A stretch of 15,455 nt of DNA. It comes from an uncultured Actinomycetes bacterium (GTDB taxonomy: Bacteria; Actinomycetota; Thermoleophilia; Solirubrobacterales; Thermoleophilaceae). Below the pieces are notes generated by a model. It searched no databases. It had not been told where the DNA came from and was given only the letters and a program-made list of their open reading frames with translations. Where the stretch lies: the NCBI GenBank assembly GCA_946481495.1, contig CAMLNW010000034.1, forward strand, positions 1-15,455. Reading direction: 5' to 3'. The translations under genes were made by a program, and so were the position numbers. How positions within the stretch are numbered: position 1 is the first letter of the stretch; every line of letters starts with the position of its first letter. Positions 7,813-14,688 of this stretch are shown here, piece after piece.

Positions 7813-9000
7813 TTACCTCGGGACCTCCGGTCCCTTGTTGGTCGGGCTACCGGCTGCGCCGGTGGACGCGGCGGGCGCGCTGGCGGCGGCCTTGGCGCCC
7901 TCGTGCACGATCTCGCCGTCGCGCGTGATGCAGGCGCCGGCGATCACCTCGTCCTCGAAGTCGAGCTTGAAGTTGCCCTCGTCGTCGACCATCAGGCCGA
8001 GCAGCGCCTGGATGTTCTTCGAGTAGAGCTGGGAAGCGTGGTCGGGCATCGTCGCCGGCAGGTTCTCCGTGCCGACGATCTTCACGTCGTGGCGGACGAC
8101 GGTCGTCGCGGGCTCGGTCAGCTCGCAGTTGCCGCCGGTCTCGGCGGCGAGGTCGACGATCACGGCGCCCGCGGGCATCCGCTTGACGGCGTCCTCGATG
8201 ATCAGCAGCGGGGCCTTGCGGCCCGGGACGGCAGCGGTCGAGATGACGATGTCCATCTGGGCGATCACGTCGGCGAGCGCCTCGCGCTGGCGCTGCTGCT
8301 CCTCATCGGTCAGCGCGCGGGCGTAGCCGCCGGCGTCCTCGGCGTCCTCGAGGCCGATGTCGAGCTCGACGAAGCGGGCGCCGAGCGACTCGATCTGCTC
8401 CTTGACGGCCGAGCGGACGTCGAAGGCGGAGACGACGGCACCGAGGCGGCGCGCGGTCGCGATCGCTTGCAGGCCGGCGACGCCGGCGCCGAGCACCAGC
8501 AGCTTGGCCGGGCGGATCGTGCCGGCGGCGGTCGTGAGCATCGGGAAGAAGCGGCCGAGCTCCTGCGCGGAGATCAGCGCGGCGCGGTAGCCAGCGACCG
8601 TGGCCTGAGAAGAGAGGGCGTCCATCGACTGGGCGCGCGTGATGCGCGGCACGGCCTCCATCGCGAAGGCGGTCACGCCAGCGTCGGCGAGGCCCTTGGC
8701 GACCTCCCCGTTGGTCAGCGGCTGGAGGTAGGCGATCAGCGCCGAGCCGCGCTGCAGGCGGCCAATCTCCTCGGCGCTCGGCGGCTGGACCTTTGCGACG
8801 ACGTCACCGGAGAAGCCGGCGCCGGGCTCGAGCTTCGCGCCGGCCTCCTCGAGTGCGGAGTCGAGGATGTGGGCGGCTGCGCCCGCGCCAGGCTCGACCA
8901 CTACGTCGATCCCTCCGGCGGTCAGCTTCTTGACCACCTCCGGGACGATCGCGACGCGCGTCTCGCCCGGGGCGGACTCCTTTGGCACTGAGAGCTTCAT
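7813..9000 (-). CDS. pntAA: NAD(P) transhydrogenase subunit alpha part 1 (PntAA), NAD(H)-binding
   Basis: Soluble dI subunit that binds NAD(H) and passes hydride to NADP on PntB. The 395-residue product begins MKLSVPKESAPGETRVA, the alanine dehydrogenase/PNT N-terminal signature. It carries RAQSMDALSSQA (122-133) and the Rossmann motif GAGVAGLQAI (171-180), followed by AFDVR. The C-terminal membrane helices of E. coli PntA are absent, so the enzyme is the split three-gene type. It ends in an Ala/Ser/Pro-rich tail of about 25 residues. The gene starts 15 bp behind the desaturase stop; the TAG of that stop begins a TAGGCT box 12 nt before this ATG, so an extra internal promoter is possible. Confidence 0.97.
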   Translation of the reverse strand: MKLSVPKESAPGETRVAIVPEVVKKLTAGGIDVVVEPGAGAAAHILDSALEEAGAKLEPGAGFSGDVVAKVQPPSAEEIGRLQRGSALIAYLQPLTNGEVAKGLADAGVTAFAMEAVPRITRAQSMDALSSQATVAGYRAALISAQELGRFFPMLTTAAGTIRPAKLLVLGAGVAGLQAIATARRLGAVVSAFDVRSAVKEQIESLGARFVELDIGLEDAEDAGGYARALTDEEQQRQREALADVIAQMDIVISTAAVPGRKAPLLIIEDAVKRMPAGAVIVDLAAETGGNCELTEPATTVVRHDVKIVGTENLPATMPDHASQLYSKNIQALLGLMVDDEGNFKLDFEDEVIAGACITRDGEIVHEGAKAAASAPAASTGAAGSPTNKGPEVPR

Positions 9001-9015
9001 CGGGGCGGCGGAAGC

Positions 9016-9978
9016 CTAATGGCTTTGCGCTTTGGCCGCCATCCGCTCGGCGGAGGGGCGCTGAACGTCCCATGCCAAGCCGACTTTCTCGAGCCCGCGG
9101 ATGACCAGCGCCGAGACGTCGACCTGCCACCAGCGCAGGCCGTGGTGGGCCGAGGTCGGGAAGGCGTGGTGGTTGTTGTGCCACGACTCGCCGAACGACA
9201 GCGGGGCGAGCCAGAGCAGGTTGCGCGACTCGTCGTCGGTCGGGTAGTCGCGGCGGCCGAAGAAGTGGCAGAGCGAGTTGATGCTGTAAGTGACGTGGTG
9301 CAGGATCAGCATCCGCATCAGGCCTCCCCAGAGCAGGCCGGTCAGGCCGGCGAGCAGCGTGCCGCCGATCGCCCAGCCGAGCAGGAACGGCAGCAGCAGG
9401 CCGATCAGCACCCAGATGAAGAACGTGCGGTCGACGTACGCGATCGCCGGGTCCTTCATCAGGTCGGGCGCGTAGCGCTCCTTGTTGGCGCGGTCGGTGT
9501 GGATGAATAGCCAGCCGACGTGGGCGTGGAAGAGGCCGCGCAGCGCACCCTTCAGCCCATGACCGTGGTCGACGTGCGGGCTGTGCGGGTCGCCCGGCTG
9601 GTCGGCGAAGGCGTGGTGCTTGCGGTGGTCGGCGACCCAGGAGATCACCGGCCCCTCGATCGCCATTGAGCCCATCGCCGCGAACGTGAAGCGCAGCCAC
9701 GGCTTTGTCTTGAACGCGCGGTGGGTCAGCAGGCGGTGGAAGCCGACCGTGATGCCGAGCCCGCAGATCGGGTAGACGATCGCGAAGACGATGATGTCGC
9801 TCCAGCTCAGCGCCTCGTCCCAGAGCTGCCAGCCGACGAGGATCAGCCCGAGGAACGGCAGCACGGTGATCGTACCGGTCAGGAAGCGATCGAGCGTCTC
9901 GTTCGCGGTCGGCTGGATGTCGTCCGGGCCCGGAGCGGGGCGAGCCGGCTCGGTCTCCAAGGTCGCTCCGGTGATCAC
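9016..9978 (-). CDS. Membrane acyl-CoA (delta-9 type) fatty acid desaturase
   Basis: Di-iron membrane enzyme that introduces a cis double bond into a fatty acyl chain using O2 and two electrons. The 320-residue product has the three histidine boxes of the acyl-CoA desaturase group: HRLLTH (81-86), HRKHH (118-122) and HNNHH (267-271). Hydrophobic segments near 35-50, 61-80, 185-203 and 205-226 fit the family topology. There is no fused cytochrome b5 or reductase domain, so it needs a separate electron donor. The start was set at the GTG at 9978, with TACGCT exactly 7 nt upstream. The open frame reaches 10185, but that extension is low-complexity and runs through the divergent promoter. It is first in a probable operon with pntAA-pntAB-pntB. 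Confidence 0.95.
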   Translation of the reverse strand: MITGATLETEPARPAPGPDDIQPTANETLDRFLTGTITVLPFLGLILVGWQLWDEALSWSDIIVFAIVYPICGLGITVGFHRLLTHRAFKTKPWLRFTFAAMGSMAIEGPVISWVADHRKHHAFADQPGDPHSPHVDHGHGLKGALRGLFHAHVGWLFIHTDRANKERYAPDLMKDPAIAYVDRTFFIWVLIGLLLPFLLGWAIGGTLLAGLTGLLWGGLMRMLILHHVTYSINSLCHFFGRRDYPTDDESRNLLWLAPLSFGESWHNNHHAFPTSAHHGLRWWQVDVSALVIRGLEKVGLAWDVQRPSAERMAAKAQSH

Positions 9979-9985
9979 GCGCGGG

Positions 9986-9991
9986 AGCGTA
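9986..9991 (-). promoter_or_regulatory. -10 element (TACGCT) of a leaderless promoter for the desaturase
   Basis: On the minus strand TACGCT is followed by 7 nt and the GTG at 9978. It is only 10 bp from the opposing -10 element at 10002-10007. Confidence 0.65.
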
Positions 9992-10001
9992 CCGGGCGCG
10001 C

Positions 10002-10007
10002 TAGCCT
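10002..10007 (+). promoter_or_regulatory. -10 element (TAGCCT) of a leaderless promoter for the lipoprotein
   Basis: TAGCCT is followed by 7 nt and the ATG at 10015. It is back to back with the desaturase -10 element, so the upstream part of each promoter overlaps the other gene. Confidence 0.65.
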
Positions 10008-10014
10008 GCCGCTG

Positions 10015-11367
10015 ATGGCGAAGCGCGTTGGAGTCTCGGTCGCCCTGCTGCTGAGCGCGGTGCTGCTCGGTGGGTGCGTTGCCTTTACCTCGTTCACCAG
10101 TGAGCAGGCGGACATCGTTGGCAAGCTCCGTTTGACTCTCGGCATCTGCAAGGTCGACCTGGCCAGCTTCTTTGGTCAGGACCATCCGGGCTGCGACATC
10201 CCGACGAATGGCGGCGAGACGCTAGTCAACGACGGTCATGCCCAGGTTCTGCTCGGATTCCGGGTCCCGGTTGGAACGGGAGCGGCCTCGTCCGCAAGCG
10301 GTACGACGAACGCTGCGCCATCTGATGTCATCAACTTCGAGCGGAGCGCTGAGTACGAGGCTGAGCTGACTCGATTGCTCCCACCCGCTGCCGGCAAGAT
10401 GTGGATCGGCTACCTGTCCGACGACTACTCCTACGCGGGCGGAGCCGATGGCACGCCTGCGCGGCAGGCGTCGAGCGTGGTCGAGTTCGAGCTTCCGCGG
10501 CCCCAGGATGGAGGGCCTTTCGTCGGTCCACTCCAAATGCGCCCTGTGGTCGGCGCGCGCGCGGTGACCGCGGAGCAATCCGCAAATCGCCCCGTCAGTT
10601 GTGGCAGCTCCCCGTTTCAGGTGACGGACGAGAGCACGATCTGCGTAGACAACCCTCTGGACGAGCAGATCAACTCGGAGTTCAACTTCCAGACGCGCGA
10701 CTTCGGCGTGCTCGCGGGCAAGGCGACGGCGAGCCCGGGGCAGACGGTCTCGTTGCCGTTCAACGTGCGCGGGGCTGGTGCGTTGCCGGCGGGGCTGACG
10801 GCGGCGCTGAGCGCGTCTACGACGCTGCCGGGCGCCGGCGCGGTGACGCCGAGCGTCGGCAGCGCGGCGCTGTCGAACGGCTCGGACACGCGGGTGACGG
10901 TTCCGGTGACGATCCCGAAGAACGCTGGGCCTGGCGTGTTCGACGTCTCGGTTACCGGGCGGCTGGACAACGGCCAGACCCGGACGGGCGTCGCGAAGCT
11001 GGCGGTGCGCGACCGGCAGAAGCCGGTGCTGACGAAGGCGAAGGCCAAGCCGAAGCGGTTCAAGGCGGCGACGCGGCGTAAGCCGAAGCGCGGGACGAAC
11101 GTGACGTTCACGCTCAGCGAGGCGGCGAGCGTGCGGCTGACCGCCGAGCGCTGCGCCAAGCGCAAGCGCGGCCGCTGCGTGCGTTGGAAGGCGCTGAAGG
11201 GCGGGCTGACGAAGGCGGGCGTCAAGGGCGCGAACAAGGTTCGCTTCAACGGCCGGCTGCGCGGCAAGGCGCTGGCGGCAGGCGCTTACCGGCTGGCGCT
11301 GAAGCCGACCGACGCCGCCGGGAACGTCGGCAAGGTCGTCCGCGCGACGATCGTCATCCGCGGCTGA
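10015..11367 (+). CDS. Secreted lipoprotein with C-terminal beta-sandwich domain of the Thermoleophilia type
   Basis: Function unknown. The 450-residue product begins MAKRVGVSVALLLSAVLLGG with the lipobox cysteine at residue 21. An N-terminal region of about 210 residues contains several cysteines (GICKVD, HPGCDI, PVSCGS, TICVDN) that could form disulfides; I do not recognise its fold. Next come an Ig-like segment (about 240-330, ATASPGQTVSLPFNVRG), a Lys-rich linker (LTKAKAKPKRFKAATRRKPK) and a C-terminal module with TLSEAASVRL, CAKRKRGRC and TDAAGNVGK. That module recurs at the ends of many secreted proteins in Solirubrobacterales and presumably binds or spans the cell envelope. The first half looks less GC-rich than its neighbours. 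The 136 bp before mmsA show no clear hairpin with a T-run. Confidence 0.85.
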   Translation: MAKRVGVSVALLLSAVLLGGCVAFTSFTSEQADIVGKLRLTLGICKVDLASFFGQDHPGCDIPTNGGETLVNDGHAQVLLGFRVPVGTGAASSASGTTNAAPSDVINFERSAEYEAELTRLLPPAAGKMWIGYLSDDYSYAGGADGTPARQASSVVEFELPRPQDGGPFVGPLQMRPVVGARAVTAEQSANRPVSCGSSPFQVTDESTICVDNPLDEQINSEFNFQTRDFGVLAGKATASPGQTVSLPFNVRGAGALPAGLTAALSASTTLPGAGAVTPSVGSAALSNGSDTRVTVPVTIPKNAGPGVFDVSVTGRLDNGQTRTGVAKLAVRDRQKPVLTKAKAKPKRFKAATRRKPKRGTNVTFTLSEAASVRLTAERCAKRKRGRCVRWKALKGGLTKAGVKGANKVRFNGRLRGKALAAGAYRLALKPTDAAGNVGKVVRATIVIRG

Positions 11368-11503
11368 GGGCTCGTCGAACGTTCGTAAGGATCACTGGCC
11401 TGACAATCCTTCGCTCGGTCGCTCGCCGGGCGGTACAGCGCGCCGGCCGGACTCTGGACAGGCTGGACTTGTCTATTGAGCGGTTGCCAGCGACGATGAG
11501 GAC
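11368..11503. other. Intergenic gap before mmsA
   Basis: These 136 bp separate the lipoprotein and mmsA genes on the same strand. They contain a short perfect palindrome, CGAACGTTCG, at 11376-11385, and a weak GACA-n9-TGTC repeat at 11457-11473. No TANNNT box fits the mmsA start at 6-7 nt, so the mmsA promoter is not identified. Confidence 0.4.
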
Positions 11504-12994
11504 ATGACTGGAGCCGCTACAGCCGCGTCCGGGCCGGAGACCGGGGCTCGGACCCTGTCGAACTACATCGGCGGTGAGTGGCGCGAGCCGATCGCCGCGG
11601 CGACGCAGGAGAGCCGCAACCCCGCGACGGGTGAATTGCTTGCGCAGGTGCCGCTGTCGGGCGCCGCCGACGTCGACGCGGCAGCGCGGGCGGCGCGCGA
11701 GGCGTTTCCGGGCTGGCGGGCGACGTCGCCGCTGAAGCGCGCGCGGGCGGTGTTCGCGCTGCGCGACCTGCTCGACGCGCACCGCGACGAGCTGGCGCGG
11801 ATCGTGACGACCGACATGGGCAAGACGCTGGCCGACGCCGCCGGCGAGGTCGGGCGCGGGATCGAGTCGACCGAGGCGGCCTGTGCGGCGCCGCACATGC
11901 TCAAGGGCGACACGCTCGAGGGTGTCGCAAGCGGGCTCGACGTCGAGATGGTGCGCCAGCCGGTCGGCGTGATCGGGGCGATCACGCCGTTCAACTTCCC
12001 GGCGATGATCCCGCTCTGGTTCCTGCCCTACGCGGTCGCCTGCGGCAATACGTTCGTGCTCAAGCCGTCGGAGGCCGACCCGCTGTGCTCGGCGAGGCTG
12101 TTCGAGCTGATCGACGGCGCGGGGATCTTCCCGCCGGGCGTGGTCAACCTCGTCCACGGTGGGCGCGACGCGGTCGGGGCGCTGCTCGACCATCCCGAGG
12201 TGGATGGGATCTCGTTCGTCGGCTCGGCCGCTACGGCGCGGATCGTCTACACGCGGGCGGCGGAGAGCGGCAAGCGCGTGCAGGCGCTCGGCGGCGCCAA
12301 GAACGCGATGACGCTGATGCCCGACGCAGACCCTGACTTGATGCTCAACGGCGTGCTCGGCTCGGCGTTCGGCGCCGCCGGACAGCGCTGCCTGGCCGGT
12401 TCAATCGCCGTGCTGGTTGGAACTGAGGCCGAGCAGGACCGCACGCGCGACCTGCTGCTCGAGGGCGCCGGGCGGCTGCGCGTCGGCGACGGCGCCGATC
12501 CGGGAACCGACGTCTGCCCGCTGGTCACGCCGGCGGCGCGCGAGCGGGTCGCGGGCGAGATCGAGCGTGCCGAGGCGGAGGGCGCAGAGGTCGTGCTCGA
12601 CGGCCGTCGCGACCCCGGACCCGGTGGAGCGCTGCTCGGCCCGACGATCGTCGACCGCGCGGCCCTCGGCAGCCGGGTGCTGACCGAGGAGATCTTTGGG
12701 CCGGTGTTGACCCTGCTGCGCGTGCCGGACCTCGCGACGGCGTTGGCGCGGATCAACGAGAGCCCGTACGGCAACGCGTCGTCGATCTTCACTAGCTCCG
12801 GCGGCGCGGCGCGCGAGTACCGCTACGGCGTCGAGGCGGGGATGGTCGGGGTCAACGTCGGCGTCGCGGCGCCGGTCGCCTGGTTCCCGTTCAGTGGCTG
12901 GAAGGCGTCGCTCGACGGTGACCTGCCATCGAACGGTGCCGACGCGTTCGAGTTCTACACGCGCAAGAAGGTCGTCACAGCGCGCTGGGCTTGA
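11504..12994 (+). CDS. mmsA: Methylmalonate-semialdehyde dehydrogenase, CoA-acylating (MmsA)
   Basis: Converts (methyl)malonate semialdehyde to propionyl-CoA or acetyl-CoA, with CO2 release and NADH, in valine, pyrimidine or myo-inositol breakdown. The 496-residue product is full length. It opens with NYIGGEW, and the catalytic cysteine is C296 in GQRCLAGS. The position where most ALDHs carry the general-base Glu (ELGGK) reads QALGGAKN (260-267), as expected for this CoA-dependent subfamily. The end (FPFSGWKASLDGDL, then EFYTRKKVVTARW) matches the MmsA C-terminus well. No mmsB, iol or other catabolic neighbour is present. The ATG at 11504 fits the family start; GAGG lies only 2 nt from it. 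The 3' end overlaps the convergent RTX gene by 20 bp. Confidence 0.95.
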   Translation: MTGAATAASGPETGARTLSNYIGGEWREPIAAATQESRNPATGELLAQVPLSGAADVDAAARAAREAFPGWRATSPLKRARAVFALRDLLDAHRDELARIVTTDMGKTLADAAGEVGRGIESTEAACAAPHMLKGDTLEGVASGLDVEMVRQPVGVIGAITPFNFPAMIPLWFLPYAVACGNTFVLKPSEADPLCSARLFELIDGAGIFPPGVVNLVHGGRDAVGALLDHPEVDGISFVGSAATARIVYTRAAESGKRVQALGGAKNAMTLMPDADPDLMLNGVLGSAFGAAGQRCLAGSIAVLVGTEAEQDRTRDLLLEGAGRLRVGDGADPGTDVCPLVTPAARERVAGEIERAEAEGAEVVLDGRRDPGPGGALLGPTIVDRAALGSRVLTEEIFGPVLTLLRVPDLATALARINESPYGNASSIFTSSGGAAREYRYGVEAGMVGVNVGVAAPVAWFPFSGWKASLDGDLPSNGADAFEFYTRKKVVTARWA

Positions 12995-13802
12995 GCGACT
13001 TGGCGCGCTTGCCCGGCGGCTTGTCGAAGATGACGGTCTCGCAGTCGCGCAGGATGTCGCTCTCGTCGGCGTAGACAGTGTCGGCGCCGCTGCCGCAGTA
13101 GATCCGGTCACGGATGCCGTCGCGGGCGTCGATCGTATCGTCGCCGCCGCCGGTCGCGATCCCGTCGGCGTCGGGTCCGCCCGACACGTAGTCGTTGCCT
13201 TCGCCGGTGCGGATCCGGTCCTTGCCGGCGCTGCCGCGCACGGTGAAGACGCCGAGGGTGGCGGTGATCGTGTCGCTGCCGGGACCGCCGAGCAGCGTCG
13301 ACGTGCCGCCGATCGCGAAGATCCTGTCGCGGCCGGAGCCGGCGTCGGCCAGGTTCGTGCCGCTGCCGAGCCGGAGGTAGTCCTTGCCGGAGCCGCCGAA
13401 CAGGCGATCGTCGCCGTTCTGGCCGAGCACGAAGTCGTTGCCCGCGCCGGCGAGGACTTCGTCGGCGCCCGGGCCGGCGTAGACGTTGTCGGTGCTGGCG
13501 CCGCCGTCGACCTTGTCGTCGCCCGTGCCGGCGTAGAGCAGGTCGAAGCCGCGGCCGCCGTTGAGCTGGTCGTTGCCCGGGCCGGCCTCGATGTAGGTGC
13601 CGAGCGGATGGGCGGTAAGGATGTCGTCGCCCGCCTCGCCGAACAGCTCGTCGCCGATCTGGGTGGCGGTCAGCGTGTCGTTGCCCGGCGTGCCGACTAG
13701 CGAGCGGCCGGGGGTGGACAGGGGGCCGGCCGCCACCGCGGCGGTTGCGCCGGTGGCGAGCAGGCAAGCCGCCAGCGCCCAGATCTTCGAGTTGCGTCGC
13801 AT
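12975..13802 (-). CDS. Secreted RTX-type calcium-binding repeat protein
   Basis: A 275-residue exported protein with a Sec-type signal peptide (about residues 1-25, WALAACLLATGATAAVAA). Most of the chain is nonapeptide repeats of the GGxGxDxLx kind, about a dozen in all (GTPGNDTLT, GEAGDDILT, GPGNDQLNGG, GQNGDDRLFGG and others). These should fold into a calcium-bound parallel beta roll. The C-terminus (RIYCGSGADTVYADE, then RDCETV, with two cysteines) is a cap common in Thermoleophilia RTX proteins. It has no enzyme domain and no type I secretion signal that I can see, so a structural or surface role is more likely than a toxin. AGGGGG lies just before the ATG. It follows the NUDIX gene by 38 bp and overlaps mmsA by 20 bp. 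Confidence 0.92.
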   Translation of the reverse strand: MRRNSKIWALAACLLATGATAAVAAGPLSTPGRSLVGTPGNDTLTATQIGDELFGEAGDDILTAHPLGTYIEAGPGNDQLNGGRGFDLLYAGTGDDKVDGGASTDNVYAGPGADEVLAGAGNDFVLGQNGDDRLFGGSGKDYLRLGSGTNLADAGSGRDRIFAIGGTSTLLGGPGSDTITATLGVFTVRGSAGKDRIRTGEGNDYVSGGPDADGIATGGGDDTIDARDGIRDRIYCGSGADTVYADESDILRDCETVIFDKPPGKRAKSLKPSAL

Positions 13803-13840
13803 CGTCCCCCTGGAACCCGCCTTATCGCCTTGGGTTGCGG

Positions 13841-14464
13841 CTACGGCTCATCGTCGTAGCCCTCCTCGCCCGGCAACAGCACCTTGGCGACGCCGCCGTC
13901 GACCAGCACGCGCGGCTCGACGGGCAGCACGCGGCTCGCGCGCGCGGTCTCGAGGACGTCGGAGACGCTGCGGAAGCGGGCGAGCTGCTCGAGATGCTTG
14001 ATCGTCGGGAAGACCAGCGACAGCTCCTCGTCGCGGTGGAGGTCGAGCGCGTCCTGCGGCCGCACCCAGCGCCAGTCGACGCACTCGTTGCCGTCGACCG
14101 TCGGCTCGGAGTCGTCGGGCGCCTCCGCGACGAAGAAGTGGGTGTCGAAGCGGATCTTCACCTGGGCAGGGGTGATCCAGCGCGAGAACGGCACGAGCTC
14201 GTGGCCGTCCGACAGCTCAATTCCGGCCTCCTCCTCGGACTCGCGGATCGCTGTGGCGCGCTCGTCGGCGTCCTCGGGGGCGGTCGCGCCGCCGGGGAAG
14301 ACCCAGGCACCGCCCATGAACTTCTGTTCGGGGTTGCGCTGGACTAGCAGCACCTCCGGCCCCTCAGCGGAGTCGCGCAGCAGGATCAGCGACGCCGACC
14401 CGCGCGGGACCGTCACCTCACCCGTGTTCAGGTCCTCGCCGGGACCGGGACGGTCGACCTCCAT
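13841..14464 (-). CDS. NUDIX hydrolase, NUDT19-like
   Basis: Hydrolyses a nucleoside diphosphate linked to another group; by resemblance to NUDT19-type proteins, possibly CoA or acyl-CoA, though the substrate is not proven. The product is 207 residues from the ATG at 14464. The Nudix box lies at about 58-82: FPGG, then RESEEEAGI supplying the metal-binding glutamates. The stretch between G and RE is two residues longer than the canonical GX5EX7RE box, as is usual in the NUDT19-like group. The following SRWITP and [12 protein letters not shown] segments also match that group. The ATG at 14464 has TACGCT 6 nt before it; the upstream ATG at 14482 does not. It is probably co-transcribed with the RTX gene downstream. 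Confidence 0.9.
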   Translation of the reverse strand: MEVDRPGPGEDLNTGEVTVPRGSASLILLRDSAEGPEVLLVQRNPEQKFMGGAWVFPGGATAPEDADERATAIRESEEEAGIELSDGHELVPFSRWITPAQVKIRFDTHFFVAEAPDDSEPTVDGNECVDWRWVRPQDALDLHRDEELSLVFPTIKHLEQLARFRSVSDVLETARASRVLPVEPRVLVDGGVAKVLLPGEEGYDDEP

Positions 14465-14470
14465 CGGGGC

Positions 14471-14476
14471 AGCGTA
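14471..14476 (-). promoter_or_regulatory. -10 element (TACGCT) of a leaderless promoter for the NUDIX gene
   Basis: On the minus strand TACGCT is followed by 6 nt and the ATG at 14464. The hexamer is identical to that of the desaturase promoter. Confidence 0.62.
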
Positions 14477-14492
14477 ACCCACCCTCCGGCGC

Positions 14493-14498
14493 TAGATT
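14493..14498 (+). promoter_or_regulatory. -10 element (TAGATT) of a leaderless promoter for rubredoxin
   Basis: TAGATT is followed by 7 nt and the ATG at 14506. It is 16 bp from the opposing NUDIX -10 element. Confidence 0.62.
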
Positions 14499-14505
14499 TC
14501 GGGCG

Positions 14506-14688
14506 ATGAGCGAGACCGTCACCGTCCAGCAGTGGATCTGCATCTCGTGCGGGTTCATCTACGACCCCGAGCAGGGCGACCCCGACGGCGGCATCCCCGC
14601 CGGCACCGCCTTCGAGGACATTCCGGACGACTGGTTCTGTCCGGTGTGTGGGGCGCGCAAGCGGGACTTCGAGCCCTACGAAGCGTAG
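14506..14688 (+). CDS. Rubredoxin
   Basis: A 60-residue electron carrier with a single iron held by four cysteines: C12 and C15 (CISCG), C45 and C48 (CPVCG). The conserved core [16 protein letters not shown] and DDWFCPVCG are intact. Rubredoxins in aerobic actinobacteria often serve alkane hydroxylases or other di-iron enzymes, but no AlkB or rubredoxin reductase is in the window. The nearest di-iron enzyme is the fatty acid desaturase 4.5 kb away, so any link is speculative. The 3' end overlaps the convergent bioA reading frame by 13 bp. Confidence 0.96.
   Translation: MSETVTVQQWICISCGFIYDPEQGDPDGGIPAGTAFEDIPDDWFCPVCGARKRDFEPYEA

Noticed and set aside
9979..10185. N-terminal extension of the desaturase to an upstream start at 10185
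   Set aside because: It would run through both divergent -10 boxes and overlap the lipoprotein signal sequence. The extension is polar low-complexity sequence, and the GTG at 9978 has a perfectly placed TACGCT.
12975..13802. Regular repeats as a possible CRISPR array
   Set aside because: The repeats are degenerate 27-base units encoding GGxGxD nonapeptides in one open frame with a signal peptide. There are no unique spacers.
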